From Nephrocerus scutellatus (taxonomy: Eukaryota > Arthropoda > Insecta > Diptera > Pipunculidae): 64,000 nucleotides of DNA. The translations under genes were made by a program, and so were the position numbers. A model generated the notes under the pieces. That model saw nothing but the letters and a program-made list of their open reading frames with translations. It searched no databases and had not been told where the DNA came from. The stretch's first letter is position 1; every line of letters begins with the position of its first letter. Positions 20,851 through 31,370 of this stretch are shown in pieces. The DNA lies in NCBI GenBank assembly GCA_947095585.1, contig OX352763.1, positions 17,843,462 to 17,907,461 of the forward strand. The letters are read 5' to 3'.

Positions 20851-23195
20851 ACTTAAATTAAATTTTTTGTGTTCTGTTTTACAATTTCAAATTCTATCGA
20901 GCTTAAAAAAACAGAGATAATCATTCTTCACGTGTCCTCTTTCTATGAGATTGTGGCATTGCTAGGTACGCAGTATTCTAACGTTCAGTCTTTAGTCAGA
21001 TATTTCCGACTATTGCCTAAAATGGAGTCTAGTGATAGTATTTTTAAGTAGTGTCTATTTCTCATTTAGGCGCGGAATCTCATCCCCATGTTACATTACG
21101 TTCCCTTAATTTTCAGGGAGAATCCTATCTCATGACCATAGTTGTTTCTGTTTTCTTCCTTCGTTGCAAAGAGCAGCGAAAAATAAAAAGTATTTATTGG
21201 AAAAAAGCTATGCTATGAATAAAACCGAAGAAAAGTTTTTACTCAGTAAAGGGAAAATTGTTCCACACCTTAATGTTTAAAAAGTGCAAAAATAACTCGA
21301 AAATCGTGGAAAACGAAAGACTTGCATTGCAAAAAATTTGTCGCAAAACTGAAAAGGAACGCGATGAGAAAGAAATTATATGGACGCTTCTCCACCGGTA
21401 CATACTTATACAATATGCATACAGTTTTAGTGTTTATTGACTGAACATCTAGAAGCATTAAGAGTCCTGGCAAGTCGTCAAGCCGTCAAGTCTAATAACC
21501 AAACTGTAGACAAAAGTCCTTTCAGCAAATCAACGAATCGCAATCGAACAGTAAAGTAGGGTACGAATACTAAAATCGGAGGATAACAATAAAAGCAGAC
21601 ATGACATGACGACTACGACAATGATAGTGATACTCGTACGCTGTAAAATAAAAACAGAAATTTATTGCGATTATCGCAACTTTGCAAAGGACGTGCCGGT
21701 GCACCCTCGGATGCAGTTAAAACTTAAACCAATTAAGAATGAACATTCCACATGTACACGGGACAGAACTATAAAGTGATAATAATTTCATCGTGTTTAT
21801 GGTTGCAGGCTTACGGTTATGGTTATGACGTTATGGGTGCAAAACGACAACGAAGGAATCCAAGAGTACGAAATTCCCTGCAATTTAATGCGCGATGCAT
21901 GGAAATGTCCACAAATCGGTGGTGGTAATTTGAGGAGTTTTTGTTATTATTGTTGTGCTGTTTTGTTGTAAACTAAATTCCCCATAAATTGCACTCTCAA
22001 TTGCTAACAAAAAACGTTGGGTCGCGTCGATCGTCGCGACTGACGAAGGCGTTGGCAGTTGTTGGCTCTGTTGGCCAGAGTAACACCGCACCGCACATCC
22101 CACCGCAGATCCACCACTACACAGCAGGCAACAAGTCATTAGTGTCTGCATTTAGCTACCATTGTTTGACACCGCTCATTGTCTTGAATGTGGGCTTGAC
22201 AAGAGTGGTAACAAGCCCGGTTTTGTGGAGCGAGCGACGCAAAAAAAAAACTCGCGGAAAGAAGCGAAACAAGTTTGTCGGTCTTGTAAAACTTCATGTC
22301 ATTTATTAATAATTATTATTATCCTTTATTTTAATTGACAATTCGTTTGAACACATAGTTACATTATGTCCTTGTCTCCACTTTCCACTTGAGAGTTTTT
22401 GGTTGAATTGAATTTTTATTTAAATTCGATCGACATTATGATTATTATATATGATTGTGAATTAAATATGTAAATGGGTAAAGCAGTATCTTTGTCATGA
22501 AGATCGAATTTAAGGTTTAGAAACGTATGTCTAACAAAGAACCCATCGAAGTGTGGTTTGAATTATGCATTTTTATCGTCTATAATGCCATTTTGAAGTG
22601 GCCGGGATGCATCTGATCAGACATGACAATTTTGTATACTTGGGGCAAATTAACATTTACAGATAGTAGCAGAGCATCAATAGCAGCAATGAAAACTTTG
22701 ACATCAACTCTGTTCTAATCTCCACATGCTTTTAAGGTCATAACTTATAGGGGCTACATACAATTGCTGTATTACATTATGTACAGACAACTGCTCGCCA
22801 TAACTTCTGTCTCCCCGCAGGTACTTTAGACCTTTCTTATGAGTAGCTTGTGTTGTGTTTTTGTTTGTAGAAGGCATTACGAACTATAGAAAGCCTAAAT
22901 TTCGTTACAGTATGATAATTACAGGTTCGTTTATTCATAAATTTCAACTTTAATTCACAAATAGCAAAAGTTTACAAAATTTACACTAGTGAATACTTAT
23001 TATTCACTTATAATACTATTATTTACATACGCATACTTTTCAACTTTTCAAGTAGTCTGTTATTAATCAACTTACAGCAATAAACGTTGCTATATTTATA
23101 CCTAATAAACACTTTCAAGAATGTTCTAATCTTTTCTACTCTATTCTATTGGAACCACCTAGAAAATGCCAAAGCATAAGTTTATAATCTCCCAA
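20851..23195. other. Unannotated stretch
   Basis: Nothing recognised on either strand. Open frames at 21,885-22,151 (-) and 21,989-22,309 (+) overlap each other and have no domain. Confidence 0.45.
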
Positions 23196-23199
23196 TATA

Positions 23200-23825
23200 C
23201 AGGGTGTCCCAGAATTCGTGGTACAAACGAAGCAGGGTGAGAGCGGAGGTCATTTCCAACCAAAATAGCCAAATGAAGTTTTTATGGAATTGTTGATGGT
23301 TCAAAAGTTATTCTATTTTTTAGTATTTTTGAGTAAGATCGCATACGTCGCCACTAAAAAAATTAATTTAAAAAAAACCAACAGTTCTTTTGTTTATGTT
23401 TATTTTTTAATGCGATCTAGAAGAGTGTGCCTTTCCAATAAAGTCATTTTTATAAACTTTATTATCTTCTGTCAAATTAAAACAATCTTTTGTTTTCCAA
23501 ATTTTTTTGATTGATTTTTAAGTAGCTCTGGCGGAAGAACAATGTACTACAGAAAGTTGACCGACTCTCAGAAAAACTTGCTACATTAATGTAGATTCTT
23601 AAATGGTATCACGCATTTGAATATTCAAAACAGAATGGTTTTTATCAATTGTTTCACAAAGTAAGTTATGTTTATTAAAGAATGCACTTTCGAGTGCTAA
23701 AATAAAAGTGGAATAACTTTTGAACCATCAACAAAATTAAGCAAAACTTTACTTGCCTGTTTTGGTTGGAAATAACCTCCGCTATCACCCTGCTTCGTTT
23801 GTACCACGAATTCTGGAGCACCCTG
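23200..23825. mobile_element. 626-bp non-autonomous transposon with about 118-bp inverted repeats
   Basis: The left arm begins CAGGGTGTCCCAGAATTCGT and the right arm, reversed and complemented, begins CAGGGTGCTCCAGAATTCGT. The match continues through GGTACAAACGAAGCAGGGTG and TTGATGGTTCAAAAGTTATT, to about 118 bp in. The middle 390 bp has no convincing coding frame. The left flank ends in TA. The right flank begins AATA, so a TA duplication is possible but not exact. CAGGGTGTCCC-type ends are common among Tc1/mariner-like insect elements, but superfamily assignment is inference. Confidence 0.8.
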
Positions 23826-23945
23826 AATACGAGTTTCACACGTGAACTTTTATATACAATTTATATACAGGTTCCACATGTATGACTGTTACACACAAGT
23901 TCCTATATGAGGAGGACATATAACTTTTATACACAATATTACTGA

Positions 23946-24145
23946 GCGTGGGCGCCGTGGTTCAGTGGATAAGTGTATGGCTTCTGAGCAGGAGATTTGT
24001 GGTTCGAATCACAGTAACACCCAAAGTATTTTTCACGGTGTCCCATCTCTCTGCCATATACTGCTGTATACACATGTATGGTAGAGTTGAGGTATGAAGT
24101 AAACAAGATGTAGAGCCAACAGTGCGGGTTTATGAACACAATATT
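23946..24145 (+). repeat. tRNA-headed SINE, second family
   Basis: GCGCCGTGGTTCAGTGGATA contains a good A box (TGGTTCAGTGG), and GTGGTTCGAATCAC has a good B box, about 35 bases apart. The body after it (CCCAAAGTATTTTTCACGG onward) does not match the other SINE. A true tRNA is unlikely: the T stem does not pair in the canonical register and no matching acceptor stem closes. The 3' boundary is uncertain. Confidence 0.6.
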
Positions 24146-24369
24146 CTACTTTGTGAGTACTCGAGCGTGAACTTAACTTTCTTTCCTTCTTCTATCCAAA
24201 TATTTCAGAGCTCATGCTGTGCCTAGGCATTATAAGGGTGCAAATCCCTTGAAGCGTCACAATCCCAAGTCCAATCAAAATCCCAATCTCAAGAGCTGCA
24301 CACGAAGCTTTCATTTAAATCAAGAAGGCGGCACCAATTCTGGGGCTGCACATACTCGTAAATGAGAGT

Positions 24370-24525
24370 GAAACAAAGGTCATAGTGGCCACATATGCGA
24401 GTAGATGATCCTACATTGGTCCATCAACTGAGATAGTGGAGCGTGAAATCGAAATAATGCAATCCTTTAACTATCTCGGGTCAAGGGTAGTAGCCGATAG
24501 CAACATGAAATATGCCAAACATCCA
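24370..24525 (+). pseudogene. RTE-like reverse transcriptase snippet
   Basis: NESETKVIVATYASR, then VEREIEIMQSFNYLGSRVVA and DSNMKYA. The order 'N..KTK.M.A', 'F.YLGS.V..D' is the region just after the catalytic YADD in RTE polymerases. Only about 50 residues remain. Confidence 0.55.
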
Positions 24526-24529
24526 AGCT

Positions 24530-25485
24530 TGTGGTGTTTAAAAACAATGATTGAATTTGGAGAGAAAATGGCGCGATTTCAAACCATCACACGTGCCACA
24601 CGCGTCTATTTTGGACTTAGGTACTCAGAAAATTTCTAGGTCGTGTGGAAGGAGGTCAAAAAGGACCTCAAAGAGGTCGAAAAAAATTTTCAATCCATTA
24701 CACGCCCCCACGAGACACGAGATGTTTAAATTCCTTTTGATATTGAACCGAAGTTTTAGAATTTTTTAAAAGTACCCAGCGTATGACTTTTTCGTTTGTG
24801 GTTTAACGCAAAATACTAAAAAAAAAATAATATTTAAGTTTCAGTGAGTTATTTGAAGAAAAAAAAACAAAAACTTTTTCCGGGGATTTAATAAAAATTC
24901 GGTACATATTTGCCTGTGTAGCGTTTTTGTTTGCCACTCAAAGTGACACGAATGCAGTTCCATTCATTATCAGTTTGCTGCTTCTGTCTCATAATAAATG
25001 GAACAGAGATGATGATAAGTGAGGATGTGTGGAGTTCGGCGCTTATTTCGGAAATTTTCCTTTCAGTCCAATGAAGCAAATGTACGCGAGTTTCTGATGT
25101 GAATGCGAAATTTCCTGAGTTTTCGGTTTCCATTGCTGCATTCATGTGCATGCACTCTCCTCAGCACTTTGATGAGGTCTAAAGCGCGGTAAGGATTACG
25201 CATTGTAGTGCATGGATTAATGAATGGAAATGATTAAACAGGAAGCTCCACTCTGTACACAAATTGAGTTGAGTTTAGTGAATTAGTTCGGGAAGGCGAG
25301 TCCGACGGTGTGCTGCAATTAAAGCTTAAGCAGACATCGCAGTAGTGCTGGCCATTATGTTGGTGTTCCAGGCTTAGCGCCGCAACACCAACGCGTAATT
25401 TGTAATTAGCTTTGTGTCTTTGTGTTAGCCTGCAACAATATCGAATAGACTTTGTGATTAGAAGACTGACGAACATTTTGAATTG
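24530..25485. other. Unannotated stretch
   Basis: No recognisable gene or repeat. The open frames here lack domains. Confidence 0.45.
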
Positions 25486-25499
25486 TGTTAATGTCCTTG

Positions 25500-26738
25500 G
25501 TTCTGATTAGAAGCATCGAGATCTCAACACGCATATCTCAAGGGCAGGTCCACGAAACCGCCCTTCATAAGGTAGGGCGAACGATTGATCACATGATTAA
25601 CTACAAGCAGTTCACGCTAGCCACCTTTTTAGATATAGAAGGGGCCTTTAACAATGTGAGCATTGAGGCCATTAAGGAAGCTCTGACCCAGTCAGGAGTA
25701 GAATTCTTCCTTACGCAATTGATCACATTCATGATCAACGAGTCATCAACAAAACGAGTCGACAGAGGCACCCCCAAGGAGAGGTGACCACTCCCTTATT
25801 ATGGCTGATGGTAATTAACAAAATGCTACTAAAACCTGAAGGGGATAGAACGAAGGTAGTTGTATACACAGATGCCTCACCACGTCATCTCGTATCATAC
25901 TCGTATCAGGCCAGTACTTTTCCGTGATCAGTGAAGGCCCTGGGTAAAGTCAGCTTCTGGGCAACAAGCTGTGGCCTTGAAGTCAACCCTGGTAAGACTA
26001 AAATTGTATTGTTCACCACTAAGTTCAAAATACCGGCCTTTATCCTTTAAAAACTCAATAGGAAAAGTCTCAGCCTAACTTCAGCACCAAATATCTCGTA
26101 GTAATCTTGGATAGGAAGCTTAGCTGGAAGGCTAACATAGAGAACAACAAGCGTGCATGGTCCTCTATGCCAGCAGCAAAACCATCGGCACGAAATGGGA
26201 TCTTCACACAAAGATGGCTCTCTGGATGCACACAGCTGTTGTACGGTAAATTCCTACCTATCAAGCGCTGGTCTGGTGGTCTGAAGACATGACTACTGCA
26301 TCCCTAAACTTAGCTTCAACTCCTCATTCCGCGTAGAGTTACCCACCAGGGGAAAGTGGTAACGACAGTAACGAGGCAATTTGACGCAACAATTTTCTTC
26401 ACTGACGGGTCGAGGATGAAGAATGGAGTCGGTACAAATAACTTCTCGGATGATCTAATAATCTGCCAAGGTTATACAATCTACCCGATTTAGCTAGTAT
26501 CTTTCAAGTAGAGATCCTATCAATTATGTAGGCCTGAAAGTTTTAAGGCTTAGTAACACATAAATCTGCCATAAGGGGAATTTGTACGACCACCATAAAC
26601 TCGAAATTTGTACCAAAAAGAATTGGTTTCGATCAGACAATTCCTGGATATCTACATAGTATTGGTACCCGGGCACAGTAACATAGAGGGAAATGACAGG
26701 GCGGACGAATTGGCTTATAAGGGAGTTTGAACCGGAAT
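25500..26738 (+). pseudogene. LOA/I-like LINE, RT to RNase H, degenerate
   Basis: The RT part reads QVHETALHKVGRTIDHM, then FTLATFLDIEGAFNNVSIEA (the 'F.D..AF' box with the first catalytic Asp) and EALTQSGVE. It continues through a damaged 'PQGG' box (GTPKER/GEVTTPLLWLMVINK), VVVYTDASP where YADD is expected, GLEVNPGKTKIVLFTTKFK and VILDRKLSWKANIE. The RNase H part has IFFTDGSRMKNGVG at about 26,395-26,436 and LVPGHSNIEGNDRADELAYK ending at about 26,730. RT and RNase H together copy the element RNA at a nicked target. The second catalytic box is changed from YADD to YTDA, and stops and frameshifts are frequent. It is close in sequence to 47,030-49,145. Confidence 0.85.
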
Positions 26739-27163
26739 TTTAGGAAAATGTTTTTATACCTCGTCTTAATGCTGTGGCTATAGGACTAAGGTAATGCGTT
26801 TAAATCTTGAGCGCTTTCTTACTTTTTGGTTGCATCGATGATTTCTTGTATAGCTTTGTTGGATCGATTGATCGGTATGTTTATGGTATCGTTATGAAGT
26901 TCTTCTTTGTCCTCGAAGACTCACAAACGTACACTTTCATTCTTGAAATAGTATTTGCTTAGTTGCTAGAACGTTCAGTTGAAAATGGTAAACAAATATC
27001 TGAAATATAATTTCATTACCCATAGCTTGTGTTTTGCTCCTCCCAGTGCCAATGAAGGTATTTTTTTACTTGATTTTCGGGAGGATATAGTGAAATACAA
27101 AAAAAAAAATCGCCTTCAGCAAAGCTAATTTATTAATATGTTGATTCCCGTTTTCATTTCCAG
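26739..27163 (+). other. Probable intron end upstream of the large exon
   Basis: Non-coding sequence ending in GATTCCCGTTTTCATTTCCAG, a good polypyrimidine tract plus AG at 27,161-27,163. Confidence 0.55.
27149..27163 (+). other. 3' splice site (acceptor) before the large exon
   Basis: CCCGTTTTCATTTCCAG|ACTTATC. The pyrimidine-rich tract immediately precedes CAG, and the exon would begin at 27,164. The main frame has a TAA at 27,184, so translation must start downstream of it. Confidence 0.55.
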
Positions 27164-27266
27164 ACTTATCGCATTCGAGGATATAAGAGTCTTCCAATTA
27201 GCAGAAACAGCAGCCGACAGACAACAAAACGAATCAGACACAACAAACGTAGAATATCGATTCACC

Positions 27267-27692
27267 ATGTGCCATGGAGAATTGCTTGGGTGGTCGCCGC
27301 AGCAAGCAAAAGCAAAAGCAACAACAGCAGCAGGAGCAATATCAACACGAACTGGAGCAGCACATCCAGCTTCAACAGCTTCAACAGCTCCAACAGCAGC
27401 AGCAGCACCAACAGCAGCAACATTCGCATTATCCACTACATCCACACCATCATCATCATCTGCATCATCATCATCATCAGCAACAGCAACAGCAACAACA
27501 TTCAACAACGCCACAACAACTGCATCCACATCACTTGCACCAGTTGCACCAGCTCCAGCAGCTTCAGCAGTATCAACGTTCGCAACAGACCTTGCCATTG
27601 CACCGGGAGAAGTACACTGCACTGCAAGCTGGCAGCAACAACATGCAGCATCAATTTGCGGGTGGAACATCAATGGTAGTCGCACCCACTAG
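27267..27692 (+). other. Overlapping upstream ATG frame within the large exon
   Basis: An ATG at 27,267 (CACCATGT), seven bases before the main start and in another frame, opens 141 codons of Ala/Ser/Thr-rich sequence to 27,692. It is open because CAG/CAA/CAC repeats have no stops in any forward frame (Gln, Ser/Asn and Ala/Thr readings). It is more likely a by-product or an upstream regulatory ORF than a second protein. Confidence 0.3.
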
Positions 27693-29497
27693 ATGCTCCT
27701 CACCATCAACATCAATGACAACGCCGATGACGATGACGACGCCGACGACGACATCGTGTTCGCCTTTTTCTGGTCCACCTGACTATCCATCGCCACCGAT
27801 GACTTCCAAGCAAGCGGCTTCTGTATTAGGCGGCGGTAGCCAAATAACGACATCATCGTCATCTTCAGCTGCTGCTGGGCTCATCCATCATATGAGTGGA
27901 ATGCTCCTTGTCGACAGTGGAGAAAATACACATCGTAGTACTGGCGAGAGCAATATAAGTGCCATAGCAGGGATGACTAATTTAACATCGGCAAGTGGTG
28001 CTGGTGGCTGTGTGATTGGCATAGGTCCAAGTGGCCGAAGGATTATGCCGCCACGTTATCCCGATGATCCCGATGCGATCGAGATATGCAACGACCAGGA
28101 ACCAGTTTCGATGAAGTCGTTTCGAAGTAAAAAACCCTCATCGTCATTGCCGCCGGACGGTGTAGGTGGCGGTCAGACTGTGTGTCTCAGTCAGGATGCG
28201 ATGGCAACCGCAAAATGGTCTCACAACAACAACATGAGTAAAATGTCACCGCAGACGCCGGCCCAAGCGGCAGGAGCAGCAGCAGCAGTAGCAGCATCAC
28301 ATCCTCATCATCCGATGGTGCATCAAGACTATTCGTATGCGTACTATGAGCCGGGAGCTGCAATGCGGCATTCAAACATTCCACCGCCGGAACAAGTACC
28401 AGGACCATCGTCCAGACCACCGCCCCCGAATTCAATACGAGCGCTTCTCTCTAAAGGAAAGAAAAACAAATTGCTCGTGTCGCCGGCCACCCGCCAGTCC
28501 TACCAGACACGGTACGGCGGTACTGGTGGCACCAGTCGTAGCACTCAAGAAAATTTTTACGAGGAAATTTCCGGTGAAAGTCGTAATCAGATGGCAGCGG
28601 CAGCGGCTGCGGCTGCAGCGGCCGGTGCAGCTACATCCGGCAGCAGCACTTCGATGCGGGGTGCTGCATCATCACACTCGGCTGGGTCACTCAATCAGTC
28701 GATGGTTGAGGAGGAGTTCCGTAGAGTACAAAATCGACACCGCAAGATTCTCGGCGAGTTGAATCTTTCTGTCGAAGCGATGCTGATGCCGGAAAGTCCC
28801 CCAAGTGGGAGTCCCACTGCCAGTGGATCGGGCGTGGTTGATGAAGACACTCATGAACACCAGCACCACTCCCACTCCCGTTCGCACACACACGCAGCAA
28901 TCACATCCGCTGCACGTCTCACGTCCGGATCCAGTGATAATATCTCTGACACAAATCTCTCGGAATTGCTAAACACCGTTGGTCCGACAGACGACCTGCT
29001 CTCGCCAATTACAAACACAAATCCGGCATTTTGTGGCGACCTCGACAGCGGTTTCAGTGGCAGCAGCGGTGCCAGTTATATTGGCAGTCTACGTTTACAC
29101 AAAACCAATGCAGCTCTTTCGAGTCTAATGACGGCGCGACAGGCCGGCGGCTGTGCTGGAAGCGGTAGCAGCGGCGCTCATATTATCTCGGCACCCAGCA
29201 GCTGTACCGTCAATAGACAAACTGGACATAATACATGTACCTTCGCCTTTGGAGCGAACAGTTGTAGGTCGTCACAGAGATCACAAGATGAATCGCGGGG
29301 TAGCAGTAGCAGCGGATTCCTTACGCGTAACGCCTGTGGTCATCGGGTTTTAAATTGTGCTAAAATAAAAGCAGCCGAGGATCCGGGTCCGATTGTGCCA
29401 ACTGAGTCAAAGGCGAGAAGTTTCTGGAATCGCAAGGGTTGGCGAAAGCTGCCGGGATTCTCATCGACATCGAGCATTAATGATGCTGGCATTTCGG
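27274..29497 (+). CDS. Large 5' coding exon of an unidentified Gln/His/Ser/Ala-rich protein
   Basis: I do not recognise the gene. The exon encodes 741 residues starting MENCLGGRRSKQ. Residues about 12-105 are polyGln/polyHis. Low-complexity Ser/Thr follows, then islands that look conserved: RRIMPPRYPDDPDAIEICND (about 253-272), NSIRALLSKGKKNKLLVSP (386-404), a polyAla run (about 441-452), EEEFRRVQNRHRKILGELNL (478-497, likely helical), ITNTNPAFCGDLDSGFSGSS (578-597) and a basic-aromatic patch FWNRKGWRKLPGFSS near the end (716-730). No signal peptide, membrane span or catalytic domain is seen, so a cytoplasmic or nuclear scaffold or regulator is the most that can be inferred. The start is ATG at 27,274 (GCCATGG context); an in-frame TAA lies upstream. 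The frame runs on to TGA at 29,515, but a strong donor at 29,498 suggests splicing in phase 1. It is intact, unlike everything around it. Confidence 0.85.
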
Positions 29498-29503
29498 GTG
29501 AGT
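29498..29503 (+). other. 5' splice site (donor) ending the large exon
   Basis: TTTCGG|GTGAGT is close to the metazoan consensus. It leaves one base of a codon, so the following intron would be phase 1. Without splicing only six more codons would be added before TGA at 29,515. Confidence 0.7.
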
Positions 29504-29517
29504 TTTGTGAGCAGTGA

Positions 29518-30375
29518 GAGAGAAATATAAATATTCTTCTATTAAATCCTAGTATGTGTGTCTTTCACTTTGCCGTTTTTAAGATCTGACAGGCTGTCCA
29601 TCGGACCATGTTTACCCAGTTCATATTTAAAGAAATAAAACTACGCACTACTCAAGCAAAATGTCCGGTCGATCGGAGTGTCAGTTCTACTGTCCGAGAC
29701 TAGCAGGTCGGAACAAGAAAAAGGTTAGCCAAATAGCTGGTGTAGCATAAGCTATCCCAAACTGCTAAAGGCTATGCGGTCTTTTACGTCAGTGTAGCCA
29801 AGTAAGCAACGGTGTGGGGACTCAAAGCTCACTGGACTGAATGAAAGTCGAATCTGTTAGCCACTCAAGGGGTTGAGCTCACAGACTCAAAAGGTGTGTT
29901 GAACGGAAGGTCCGAAGTGGTATCAGTCCACAGTATCACGAAAAGTGCACAAAAAGCAAGACTTGATTCTATGTTCTAAAGAACACGTTAGGAACAACAA
30001 TTTCCAAAAATCGGGAGCTACTGACAGAGATGTAATCTGAGGTCAGTATCGCTCCACACACCAAGGGATTTTTCCGTGCAATATCATGTATTTATATTTT
30101 AAAGACTGATTGGGAATCATATCGATGGCCTTTGAAAAAAAAAGTATTTTTTGCAATGGTACTTGTTGCTTGGTTTGTATTTCCTTTATTCAATTTAAAT
30201 GTAAGTATACCCACCATGATGATGCATGGGGATTTTTTGTGTGTTTCTAAAAAAAAACACAATTCCCTTGGGTGTGGCGGGTGGTTGCTTGAACTCGTGA
30301 TTTTAAGAGCCATTCCGACGTTCGTTAATTAGGTGTAGCTTTTTTGTAATTTATTAGTGAATCCGTCCGCTTTTT
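29518..30375. other. Unannotated, probable intron
   Basis: No coding signal on either strand that I can name. Confidence 0.45.
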
Positions 30376-30379
30376 GTCG

Positions 30380-30780
30380 TCCGCTGTCAGTCTGTGACTC
30401 CTACACAGCTTCTGTAGAAGAGGGTTAATTTAAAACCCATTCTTCTCAAATTTTTCCCCAGAGGGCAATGTCTCGCAAGTATCCCCACAACCTTTCTTTG
30501 CTCTGGTATTTGTAGGGATATTACCCCAATTGGCCAAACGTGTCTGAATATAGGGAAAGTGGTGGTGCTTTTTGTCACCATTCGTTTGTCAAAGCTTACG
30601 CCTCTTTTCGAAACGCAAGCTTAGCTGTCGCAACAGGCCTTCCAACGTTTACCCTTTCCGATTACAATTGGAGATTCGTACCACGTCTAAAGTGCTCATC
30701 CACTCTGTATTTATCCACTACATCTGAGCCGTATTTTAGACTGTTCAGCCATCTCGTTGTGAAAAGAGTGAGGTCTCAGC
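30380..30780 (-). pseudogene. LOA/I-like LINE fragment, end of RNase H and C-terminal region
   Basis: Read right to left: HNEMAEQSKI at about 30,745 (compare LDEMAEQFNI at 13,264-14,468), then KLAFRKEA and KVVGILARHCPLGKNLRRMG with FYRSCVGV in place of the cysteine cluster. It belongs to the AACCT-tailed subfamily or a close relative, with a deletion and several frameshifts. The tail is not present. Confidence 0.6.
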
Positions 30781-31129
30781 AATAACTTAGGCCAAAGCCA
30801 CGCATTGACCGAGCGACTGAGCGACGCTAAAAAATTAAAACATATGAAATCGTATGGTTGTGGCCGCGTAGTTGCTTAGCGATGAGGGATTTTGGTAAGC
30901 GACAGAGGGACGTCATCTGCATTCAATTCTGTTTTAATTTTTTAGTTCATCTCTGAACGACTAAATGAGAATATGGCAAAAATAAGTTCTGTTTGCTTGA
31001 TTTCAGCTGTCTAAAGACGCCCGGTTTTATAGCAGGACAGCCATAAAGATTATAATAAAACCAACCGATAAAAATAAAATTTCTCTTGCCAATTCTCTAA
31101 TAGGAGATAAACATACGTGCCAAGTTTGA

Positions 31130-31370
31130 ATCAGGTTAAGTTTTAAAAAAAAATTATATGGAAGCCCCACGGCCCAGTGGCCCGATAACATCCAAATTTT
31201 GATAAAAAGTGTTGTCATCAGAGATACACATGTATGCAAAGTTTAAATAAAATTGGGCGTTAGGAAGTGGGTTAAAAATTGATCACAAAATTCCACCAGC
31301 CAGCCACAAAGAAACGGGCACGCGAAGTTACGAGTAAAATAGCGAATTGGAAATTTTATGCAGTTGTTAT
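31130..31370. mobile_element. TTTTTAAATTCTC-ended MITE family, degenerate copy
   Basis: Shared words in order with 52,278-52,541: CAAATTTTGATAAAAAGTGT, GAGATACACATGTATGCAAA, TGGGTTAAAAATTGATCACA, CCAGCCAGCCACAAAGAAAC and GGGCACGCGAAGTTA. Both ends are eroded. Confidence 0.6.

Noticed and set aside
23946..24020. A functional tRNA gene
   Set aside because: A and B boxes are good, but the T stem does not pair in the canonical register and no acceptor stem closes. Better explained as a tRNA-derived SINE head.
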